From Candidatus Bathyarchaeum sp. (GTDB lineage: Archaea; Thermoproteota; Bathyarchaeia; Bathyarchaeales; Bathyarchaeaceae), in the NCBI GenBank assembly GCA_003096235.1, contig PIXT01000253.1, positions 1 through 28,937 of the forward strand: a stretch of DNA of 28,937 bases, written 5' to 3'. How positions within the stretch are numbered: position 1 is the first letter of the stretch; each line of letters starts with the position of its first letter. This document shows positions 22,554 through 28,937 of this stretch, in pieces. Position numbers and translations under genes: made by a program. The notes under the pieces are model-generated. The model was not told the origin of the DNA. It did not search any database and saw nothing but the letters and a program-made list of their open reading frames with translations.

Positions 22554-25103
22554 ATGAAAACAAAAATTTCTGTAATTGGATTAATTCTAGCATTAACAGT
22601 ATCAGCAATCATCATCACAATACCTACGACTATTGCACAAGCTCCAACAAAGGCAACCTACGCCTATATCGGAGCTATACCCAACCCAGTGGGCGTCAAC
22701 CAAGAAGTACTGTTTCACGTCGGAATCTTTGACTCATTAACAAGTACAGAATACGGATGGGAAGGCATAACAGTAACAGTTACAAAACCCGATGGTTCCA
22801 AAGAAACCCTTGGTCCATATAGCACCGATGCAACGGGCGGAACTGGAACTGTATATGTACCAACGATGGCTGGAACATACACTATTCAAACACACTTCCC
22901 CGAACAAGTAATTCCAGCAGATGGAGGATACGCTGCACCCGAAGGAACCACAATGCAAGCAAGCGACAGCGAAATCTTAGAACTTGTCGTACAAACAGAA
23001 GCAGTACCATTCTACCCAACACAACCACTACCCGAAGAATATTGGAACCGTCCAATAGACGCACAGCTTAGAGAATGGTCAACAATCTCAGGAAATTGGC
23101 TACTGAAAGAAGACTACAACTTATACGCACCATACAACGATGGTCCAGAATCTGCACACATACTATGGGCAAAAACAATGACTACTGGAGGACTAGCTGG
23201 AGGCGAGATGGACATTCACGCCATGGACTGTGGAGATGCTTATGAAGGAAAATTTGTTGATCCAGTAATTCTTAATGGAAAACTGTACTATCCAGATGGC
23301 TCGTCCAGAGATGCATGGCAAAGAGTTGTCTGTGTGGATTTACACACAGGTGAAGAACTCTGGAGAAAAACGCTCTTAGACAACAGAACAATAGCCTTTG
23401 GTCAAACATTCTACTGGGACTCATACAACTATCACGGTGTTTTCGATTACCTATGGGTGACAGCAGGTAGCACTTGGCACGCATTTGACCCCTTTAACGG
23501 AGACTTAGTGTACACCATGACAAATGTTCCTAGCGGAACACCAGTGTTTGGATCAGATGGTGAAATCCTTGAATATATAGTAAACACGGGACAAGGTTGG
23601 ATGGCTCTGTGGAACTCAAGCAGAGTTGTCTCAGATGCAGGAAGTTGGAGACCACAAGGAAACACCTATGACGCTATGGATGGAATTGAATGGAACATCA
23701 CCATAGCAACTGGATTACAAGGAAGCCCCAACAGGATTCTACAGGATACAATAATCGGAACAGACATTGGTCGATACGGCTGGTATCCAAGACATACACC
23801 AATAGCAATATGGGCAATAAGCACGAAACCCGGAGAAGAAGGAAAATTACTCTACAACACCACATGGCAACCCCCAGCCGGTAACATAACTATCGGTTTT
23901 GCGACTGCAAGCGCAGAAGACAACGTATTTATCTTATCGTCCAAAGAGACCAGACAATTCTGGGGCTTCAATCTTAAGACTGGAACAGAAATATGGGGAC
24001 CAACAGACTCTGAGCACTACATGAACTCGTTCCAAATAACATACGGCACCAATTTGCCTCCACCAGTTTGGGGTTATGGAGTAACAACCATTGCTTACGG
24101 TAAACTTTTCTGCACTTCTTGGGGCGGAATCGTGTACGCATATGATGTTGCAACAGGTGACCTTGACTGGACCTATGAAGCAGTTGATCCGTATAACGAA
24201 ATGTTATGGGGTAACGCCTGGCCTTTGCGTACGCTTTTCATCACTGACGGAAAAATCTATGTTGGTCATGAAGAGCACTCACCAATTAGTCCTAAACCCC
24301 GTGGAGCACCAACAATTTGCTTAGATGTAGAAACTGGAGAAATGATCTGGAGAATTGATGGCGCCTTCCGTCAAACCGAGTGGGGAGGACGTGCAATCAT
24401 AGGAGACAGCATCATAGCAACCCAAGACACATACGATCAACGAGTATACGCTATCGGTAAAGGTCCAAGCGAAACAACAGTTTCAATCCAAAATAACATA
24501 GTAACACATGGAAGCACTGCATTGGTAACAGGTATGGTGACTGACATATCTCCAGGCACAGATGATGTGACTTTGACAAAGCGTTTCCCAAATGGAGTTC
24601 CAGCAGTATCTGACGAATCCATGAGCGACTGGATGCTATACGTGTACAAGCAGTATGCCCGCCCAACAGACGCAGTTGGTGTTCAAGTAAAAATTGAAGC
24701 ATATGACCCGAACGGCAACTACCAAGACATTGGCACGACCACAACTGATGCATATGGTCAATTTGGTTTAGTTATTGAACCGGAAATTCCAGGCTTATAC
24801 TGGATAATGGCAACATTTGAAGGCTCTGAATCATACTACGGATCTCAATCAACTACATACTTGCAAGTTGAGCCAGCAGTAACACCAGCAACTCCGATAG
24901 AGCCTGAAACTGAAGCACCAGATACACAAACACCTGACACCCAGACCCCTGATACAGAAACGCCTGACACTGAAACTCCAGACACGGAAACACCAGCAAC
25001 AGAAGCGCCACTGATTTCTACAGAAGTAGCAGTAATCGCAGCAGTTGCAGTAGCCTGTGTTATAGGCGTAGCAGCTTTTTGGGCACTAAGGAAGCGGAAA
25101 TAA
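22554..25103 (+). CDS. Large secreted PQQ-like beta-propeller protein with C-terminal membrane anchor
   Basis: 849 residues. A signal peptide (MKTKISVIGLILALTVSAII, cleavage near TIAQA) is followed by an Ig-like N-terminal domain (NPVGVNQEVLFHVGIFDSL ... MAGTYTIQTHFPE). A central eight-bladed-type propeller carries blade motifs of the PQQ/BamB kind, such as VVCVDLHTGEELWRKT, FWGFNLKTGTEIWG, VYAYDVATGDLDWTYE and TICLDVETGEMIWR. Another Ig-like module follows (VKIEAYDPNGNYQDIGTTTT), then a PDTxT repeat linker, a membrane helix and RKRK. Seven or so NxT/S sequons suggest surface glycosylation. PQQ-like repeats do not prove cofactor binding; I see no dehydrogenase signature. ATG 22554 is preceded by AGAGG at 22538-22542. 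It is probably controlled by the upstream palindrome. Confidence 0.9.
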   Translation: MKTKISVIGLILALTVSAIIITIPTTIAQAPTKATYAYIGAIPNPVGVNQEVLFHVGIFDSLTSTEYGWEGITVTVTKPDGSKETLGPYSTDATGGTGTVYVPTMAGTYTIQTHFPEQVIPADGGYAAPEGTTMQASDSEILELVVQTEAVPFYPTQPLPEEYWNRPIDAQLREWSTISGNWLLKEDYNLYAPYNDGPESAHILWAKTMTTGGLAGGEMDIHAMDCGDAYEGKFVDPVILNGKLYYPDGSSRDAWQRVVCVDLHTGEELWRKTLLDNRTIAFGQTFYWDSYNYHGVFDYLWVTAGSTWHAFDPFNGDLVYTMTNVPSGTPVFGSDGEILEYIVNTGQGWMALWNSSRVVSDAGSWRPQGNTYDAMDGIEWNITIATGLQGSPNRILQDTIIGTDIGRYGWYPRHTPIAIWAISTKPGEEGKLLYNTTWQPPAGNITIGFATASAEDNVFILSSKETRQFWGFNLKTGTEIWGPTDSEHYMNSFQITYGTNLPPPVWGYGVTTIAYGKLFCTSWGGIVYAYDVATGDLDWTYEAVDPYNEMLWGNAWPLRTLFITDGKIYVGHEEHSPISPKPRGAPTICLDVETGEMIWRIDGAFRQTEWGGRAIIGDSIIATQDTYDQRVYAIGKGPSETTVSIQNNIVTHGSTALVTGMVTDISPGTDDVTLTKRFPNGVPAVSDESMSDWMLYVYKQYARPTDAVGVQVKIEAYDPNGNYQDIGTTTTDAYGQFGLVIEPEIPGLYWIMATFEGSESYYGSQSTTYLQVEPAVTPATPIEPETEAPDTQTPDTQTPDTETPDTETPDTETPATEAPLISTEVAVIAAVAVACVIGVAAFWALRKRK
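24918..25007 (+). repeat. Six 15-bp coding repeats (PDTxT) in the propeller-protein stalk
   Basis: Five exact PDT(Q/E)T pentapeptides and one degenerate copy (PATEA) run from 24918 to 25007 just before the membrane anchor. Synonymous positions differ among the copies (CCA/CCT, GAT/GAC, ACA/ACC/ACT), so the peptide is kept while the DNA has drifted. It is a probable extended, O-glycosylatable stalk. Confidence 0.85.
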
Positions 25104-25116
25104 ACAAACATTTTCC

Positions 25117-25133
25117 CTCCCCTTTTTTGGGAG
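25117..25133 (+). terminator. Pyrimidine-rich terminator after the PQQ-propeller gene
   Basis: CTCCC (25117-25121) and GGGAG (25129-25133) flank a T6 loop, 14 nt after the TAA. It could be a T-tract terminator with or without the short stem. Confidence 0.45.
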
Positions 25134-25442
25134 TATACAAAAAGGAATGGGGCTGAAAAGGCTCAAGCATGGAAATGGAAATGACAAAAATGATAGTAGC
25201 AAGTTTTGTTCATTTTTTTCCTCGATTGCCCGTGTAAAAGCCTCAGCAAACCCTAACCTCCTTTTTGTGGTCTGCAACTCAATTTCAAAAGGCGTGCTAC
25301 AGTTTGGAGACAATGTTATAGAAAAAACAGTGAGGTATTATCATAAGAAACAGACAAAAGGCACAGGCAACAATAGGGCAAATAGTCTACTTGGGAGAAT
25401 CATATTATATATGAATGATTATATTTGGTTTTGGCGAGTTTG
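25134..25442. other. Spacer of about 310 bp ending in a strong promoter
   Basis: The one long frame here (25147-25443) is basic, low in complexity and without an SD; I do not accept it as a gene. The right end carries the AT-rich TATA sequence used by the next gene. Confidence 0.45.
25402..25412 (+). promoter_or_regulatory. TATA box of the membrane wHTH gene
   Basis: ATATTATATAT lies 31-41 nt upstream of ATG 25443, giving a leader of about 10 nt and no SD. The spacing favours ATG 25443 over TTG 25425. Confidence 0.5.
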
Positions 25443-25913
25443 ATGTCTGATCTCTCTGCATCTGAGTTGGCTGAAATCGAATCCCAGTTAAAGGGAAAAA
25501 CGCTTCAAATATACTGGTATCTGCTAAGAGACCCAGAAACTAGCGCAGGAGTACGTGAAGTCCAACGGGCATTAGGTCTTTCCAGCCCAAGCGTAGCCGC
25601 TCACCACTTGGATAAGCTGCTGTCCCTTGGTTTGGTAGAAAAAACTGTGAGAGGAGAATATCTTCTTAATCAAGAAGTTAAAGTGGGGCTCCTAAAGTTC
25701 TTCAGCAGAATGGGACGATTCCTTGTTCCCCGCCACCTATTCTATGCCATTTGGCTATCCACAATGCTTGCAATCTACATAATTGTATACAACGTAATCT
25801 TGTACCAGCCCACAGGCTCAATCCACAATATTGCAGCCATTCTTTTCGGAATCGTCGCCAGCCTTGTCTTGTGGATTGAAACAGTGAGACTATGGAAAGA
25901 AAAGCCATTCTAA
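25443..25913 (+). CDS. Membrane-bound winged-helix regulator
   Basis: 156 residues from ATG 25443. The N-terminal winged helix is recognisable: LQIYWYLLRDPETSAGVREV, ALGLSSPSVAAHHLDKLLSLGLVEKT and a wing ending GEYLLNQEV. Two membrane helices follow (about LFYAIWLSTMLAIYIIVYNV and NIAAILFGIVASLVLWIETV) and a short cytoplasmic tail. DNA-binding wHTH domains tethered to two TM segments form an archaeal group of presumed membrane-linked one-component regulators. The extracellular loop is very short, so sensing would occur in the membrane or via a partner. It is first of three co-directional genes; the next starts 67 nt on. Confidence 0.82.
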   Translation: MSDLSASELAEIESQLKGKTLQIYWYLLRDPETSAGVREVQRALGLSSPSVAAHHLDKLLSLGLVEKTVRGEYLLNQEVKVGLLKFFSRMGRFLVPRHLFYAIWLSTMLAIYIIVYNVILYQPTGSIHNIAAILFGIVASLVLWIETVRLWKEKPF

Positions 25914-25936
25914 ACAGTGAGGTGTTCTAAACTGTG
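25908..25936 (+). repeat. Direct repeat TTCTAAAC(A/T)GTG upstream of the small membrane protein gene
   Basis: TTCTAAACAGTG (25908-25919) and TTCTAAACTGTG (25925-25936) differ at one base and are 17 nt apart. A related TTCTAAAAC lies at 26367-26375, before the propeller gene. The first copy includes the last codon and stop of the wHTH gene. Possible recurrent binding sites. Confidence 0.45.
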
Positions 25937-25980
25937 GACTTAAAAGCACGCCAATTCATGGGTAAGGATGGAAAGAGACA

Positions 25981-26343
25981 ATGAACAAGTTTCTGGTCTA
26001 CACGGTTATTGCCATCTTACTTGGCACAATCACAATGGTTGCACCTTTAGCTTTGCTTGAGCAGCCAGTTCCTGTTCCTGAAAGTAAGTTTACTGTTTCT
26101 GAAGGAAATGAAGAAACTTTGCAGCGCGGCGAGATGTTAGAAGCCCCTGAGGCAACATTGGGGGCATCATCCGATGATGACCAGAAAACGTATGGTGAAC
26201 CACCTGAAGAAACTGTATGGTGTGACACAAACTTGAGTTTAGCTGATGCGGCTTCTGGTTTGTCTTCAATTGGGCTGTTGGTTGTTCCGAGTTTCCTTGT
26301 TGCGTTGGGCGTTTTTGTGTATATCAAAAAACGGGTTGATTAG
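25981..26343 (+). CDS. Small two-TM extracytoplasmic protein of unknown function
   Basis: 120 residues. An N-terminal hydrophobic segment (VYTVIAILLGTITMVAPLALL) is followed by about 65 acidic, glutamate-rich residues predicted to lie outside. Then comes a terminal membrane helix (LSSIGLLVVPSFLVALGVFVYI) with KKRVD inside. A single Cys occurs at VWCDTN. ATG 25981 follows GGATGGAAAGAG. I recognise no family. Its position between a membrane regulator and a secreted propeller suggests an accessory envelope role. It ends in TAG. Confidence 0.65.
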   Translation: MNKFLVYTVIAILLGTITMVAPLALLEQPVPVPESKFTVSEGNEETLQRGEMLEAPEATLGASSDDDQKTYGEPPEETVWCDTNLSLADAASGLSSIGLLVVPSFLVALGVFVYIKKRVD

Positions 26344-26439
26344 TGTTCTATTTTTGGTACAACATGTTCTAAAACGTAGGATTAAGTTGCTATAGGAGAT
26401 AGTCAGGATAACAAACAAAAATAATGAATGGTGAAAAAC

Positions 26440-28521
26440 ATGAAAGACAGAAAATGGTTTATTTTTACTTTCTTAGCTACAATTCTAATGATTTCGGCAA
26501 TACCGTTATCTTTGTATCTAACAGGCACTGACCCGACAGGACAAACAGAACTTGAAATTGCGTTGAACAAATTTTCTTCATATGAAGAACTGAAAACATT
26601 CCTAGGAACATCTACCGAAATAAATTATTATTCTCTAGGTGTCCGTGGAGGAGAAACACTAGAGAGCACCAATGATGGGGCACTTAGCCCTCAGGCAGAA
26701 TCACCAACAGATACAGGCGCCGACAAGACAAGCGCAGAACACTCAGAAACTAATGTTCAAGTTGAAGGCGTGGACGAAGCGGACATAGTTAAGACAGACG
26801 GCGAATACATCTACATTGTTTCAGGCAATAACTTGACCATAGTGAAGGCGTACCCAGCTGAAGAGGCAAGAGTTGTCTCAAAAATCAACGTGAATGGCAC
26901 CATAATGGGGATATTTATCAACGGTGACAAGTTAGGCGTCATTCATAACGAGTATTCATTTTATCCGCTGTATGGAGGCGTTACAATAGTTGAAGACTCT
27001 GCTAGCGGTGAACCAGCAACTACTACAGAAAGCTCAGGCGACAAACCTGATGATGAAGTAGAAGTTCCTGAATCCACAAACGCTAGTGCACCAGAACTGC
27101 CAGTTGACGAACCAGATAACGGTACTAAGCCTTCAGAGGATCCAGACATACGAATAGAGCCAATAATTTGGGAGCCGCCTACGACAACAGTTAAAGTGTA
27201 TGATGTTTCAGACAAAGAAAACCCTGTGTTGACAAGAGACTTCTCGGTTGATGGAAGTTACTTCAACTCAAGGATGATTGGAGACTACATCTACTTTGTT
27301 GCAACAATGTACACTTACAGCACAACAACAGATGTTGCTTTACCAAGAATTCACTTAGAAAATGAAACAGAAACAATACAAGCAACTGACATTTCCTATT
27401 ACAACTTCTCAGACACTTCATATACTTTCACAACAATCGTTGCCCTAAACATAAATAACGACGCCCAAGAGGCAACCCATGAAACAATAGTTTTGGGAGG
27501 CACCAGCGCAATATTTGCTTCACAGAGCAACATATACTTGACTTTCCCAGATTACAACTGGCAAGAAGATGAAGAACCAAAAACAACCATATACAGGGCA
27601 AGCATAAACAAAGAAGACATAACTTTTGTAGCAACAGGCGAAGTTCCAGGTTACGTTCTTAACCAGTTCTCGATGGATGAACACAATGGATACTTTAGAA
27701 TTGCAACAACAGTCTACAATTATCGCTGGAGAACATTTTCTGAAGAATCAACATCCAAAAACAACGTTTACGTTCTAGACATGAACCTCAATATTGTTGG
27801 ACAGCTTGAAGACTTGGCGCCTGGAGAGCAGATTTACTCTACAAGGTTCATGGGCGACAGACTTTACATGGTAACCTTCAGAAACATTGATCCGCTCTTT
27901 GTGATAGACCTGTCAGATCCTACTGCACCAACAGTTCTTGGTGAACTCAAAGTAACAGGGTACTCAGGCTACCTGCACATCTACGACGAAAACCATGTTA
28001 TCGGAATAGGCAAAGAAACCGAGTACGACGCAGAAGAGGATTTCGCATGGTATCAAGGAATAAAGATATCTCTGTTCGATGTGAGCGACGTTTCTAATCC
28101 AGTTGAAGTAGCCAAATACGAGATAGGAGACAGGGGAACAAATTCTCCAATTCTGTATGACCACAAAGCATTGCTGTTTGACAGAGAAAAAAATCTGCTA
28201 GTAATACCAGTTACGGTGGCGGAACTAGACGAAAGCGACTATGAGAACGGCGTTCCTGACTGGGCGTATGGCGACTATGTATGGCAAGGTGCATACGTTT
28301 TGGACATATCCCTTGACGGAATTGAACTTAGAGGACAAATAACTCACATGGAGGACGGCGTTTTGCCGAGTGGCGGATACTATTACTACTACGGCTATTC
28401 AGGTTACATAGTGCAAAGAAGCCTGTACATCGAAGATGTGCTCTACACAATATCCAACATGAAAGTGAAGATGAACAACCTAGAAACCTTAGCAGAAATC
28501 AATGAAATCGACATTGCTTAA
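26440..28521 (+). CDS. Secreted beta-propeller domain protein (PF09826-like)
   Basis: About 693 residues from ATG 26440; an ATG at 26428 is in frame, but GGTGA lies just before 26440. An N-terminal signal or anchor helix (WFIFTFLATILMISAIPLSLYL) is followed by the diagnostic start of the family, TNVQVEGVDEADIVKTDGEYIYIVSG. Propeller strands follow, with repeated MIGDYIYFVATMY, VFD/LDVSDxxNPV and DRLYMVTF-type motifs. An acidic, proline-rich insert of about 70 residues (from GEPATTTESSGDKPDD to RIEPIIWEPP) separates the first blade from VKVYDVSDKENPVLTRDF. No C-terminal anchor is present. The function of this propeller family is unknown; it is exported and common in archaea and some bacteria. 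Its TAA shares bases with the convergent trmI stop. Confidence 0.87.
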   Translation: MKDRKWFIFTFLATILMISAIPLSLYLTGTDPTGQTELEIALNKFSSYEELKTFLGTSTEINYYSLGVRGGETLESTNDGALSPQAESPTDTGADKTSAEHSETNVQVEGVDEADIVKTDGEYIYIVSGNNLTIVKAYPAEEARVVSKINVNGTIMGIFINGDKLGVIHNEYSFYPLYGGVTIVEDSASGEPATTTESSGDKPDDEVEVPESTNASAPELPVDEPDNGTKPSEDPDIRIEPIIWEPPTTTVKVYDVSDKENPVLTRDFSVDGSYFNSRMIGDYIYFVATMYTYSTTTDVALPRIHLENETETIQATDISYYNFSDTSYTFTTIVALNINNDAQEATHETIVLGGTSAIFASQSNIYLTFPDYNWQEDEEPKTTIYRASINKEDITFVATGEVPGYVLNQFSMDEHNGYFRIATTVYNYRWRTFSEESTSKNNVYVLDMNLNIVGQLEDLAPGEQIYSTRFMGDRLYMVTFRNIDPLFVIDLSDPTAPTVLGELKVTGYSGYLHIYDENHVIGIGKETEYDAEEDFAWYQGIKISLFDVSDVSNPVEVAKYEIGDRGTNSPILYDHKALLFDREKNLLVIPVTVAELDESDYENGVPDWAYGDYVWQGAYVLDISLDGIELRGQITHMEDGVLPSGGYYYYYGYSGYIVQRSLYIEDVLYTISNMKVKMNNLETLAEINEIDIA

Positions 28522-28937
28522 CTGTCTTGCTGAAGCTTGACTGCTTTGCGAGCAAACGTGAGGTAACCGGTGTGTCCAGTCATGACGGTTTGGGGGCGTG
28601 TCTTCCCCCTTGCCACCTGCATAAAGCGAATAAGAGTTTCAATAGTTTCGGCGCCAACAAAACCGTAGTCATCTAATGCTTCCACAACTTTCACAACCTG
28701 ATCAATAGTAGGACTAAAAGACACAAGCACACCGCTTCCTTTCAACGCAGTATAGGCATGAGGAACGACCAGCCACGGCGTTGCCATGTCCAAAATTACT
28801 GCATCCAAATCCTTTTCTTCAATGCCTTCTGTTACGTCACCCTCTTTTAGTTCCACATAATCTAGGAGCCCTGCGCGTTCCAAGTTTTTTTTGGCATTTT
28901 GTTGGAATTCTTGACGCATTTCATAAGTGTAAACACG
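28518..28937 (-). CDS. trmI: tRNA (adenine-N1)-methyltransferase TrmI, 5' truncated by the window edge
   Basis: The frame is open to the window end, giving 140 residues that begin RVYTYEMRQEF, the motif after the SAM-binding Gly-rich loop, which itself lies outside. Visible motifs are KEGDVTEGIEEKDLDAVILDMATPW (motif IV region), HAYTALKGSGVLVSFSPTIDQV and the C-terminal ARGKTRPQTVMTGHTGYLTFARK, typical of archaeal TrmI. The enzyme makes m1A57/58 in the T-loop of tRNAs using S-adenosylmethionine. About 110-120 N-terminal residues are missing. The ATG at 28919 is internal, not the start. It is convergent with the propeller gene. Confidence 0.93.
   Translation of the reverse strand, partial: RVYTYEMRQEFQQNAKKNLERAGLLDYVELKEGDVTEGIEEKDLDAVILDMATPWLVVPHAYTALKGSGVLVSFSPTIDQVVKVVEALDDYGFVGAETIETLIRFMQVARGKTRPQTVMTGHTGYLTFARKAVKLQQDS

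Noticed and set aside
25147..25443. 98-residue ORF ahead of the wHTH gene
   Set aside because: Low complexity, crosses the TATA box of the next gene, and has no SD.

Overview
The window reads as a stretch of archaeal chromosome, most likely from a Bathyarchaeia-type (TACK) lineage; this placement is inference. The support is a mix of archaeal TATA-box promoters with very short or absent leaders and Shine-Dalgarno (SD) sites inside operons, Lrp/AsnC and PadR regulators, a TrmI-type tRNA methyltransferase, several secreted proteins ending in a PEFPSW-type C-terminal membrane signal, and a large secreted PQQ-like propeller. TAG is used as an ordinary stop (argS, the tandem Lrp gene, the 25981 gene).

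Layout. 1-486: 3' part of a MarC membrane protein. 487-2283: a poorly coding zone with gene remnants, including a frame-disrupted Cys-rich/two-TM gene (925-1602) and a decayed zinc-ribbon-like gene (1643-1990, minus). 2284-2529: a stand-alone Lrp-type ligand-binding (RAM) protein. 2616-9172: a tight minus-strand operon of four paralogous secreted beta-helix proteins with 4-nt start/stop overlaps. 9277-11531: MoaE, class II fructose-bisphosphatase (GlpX) and an MJ0936-like phosphoesterase. 11806-13287: a secreted membrane-anchored protein of unknown function. 13306-14075: low coding content. 14076-16825: tRNA-Arg(GCG), argS and a TraX-family protein in one minus-strand transcription unit. 17010-18944: aconitase. 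19146-20573: a receiver-only response regulator plus PadR operon, divergent from a ribbon-helix-helix regulator. 20678-22348: a polytopic membrane protein and a double-length Lrp regulator. 22554-25103: a large secreted PQQ-like propeller protein, divergent from the tandem Lrp across a 44-bp near-palindrome. 25443-28521: a membrane-bound winged-helix regulator, a small two-TM protein and a secreted beta-propeller protein. 28518-28937: 5'-truncated trmI.

Themes. Much of the coding capacity is envelope or surface protein: four beta-helix proteins, two propellers, the 11806 protein and small membrane proteins. These are interleaved with small regulators (RAM-only, REC, PadR, RHH, tandem Lrp, membrane wHTH). 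The best candidates for something new are the four-gene beta-helix operon, the tandem Lrp with its palindrome next to the PQQ-propeller gene, and the membrane wHTH/small protein/propeller trio.

At least three genes can be restored by single-base changes, two of them at homopolymer runs. This means either assembly indels or real decay, and the affected entries should be read with that in mind.
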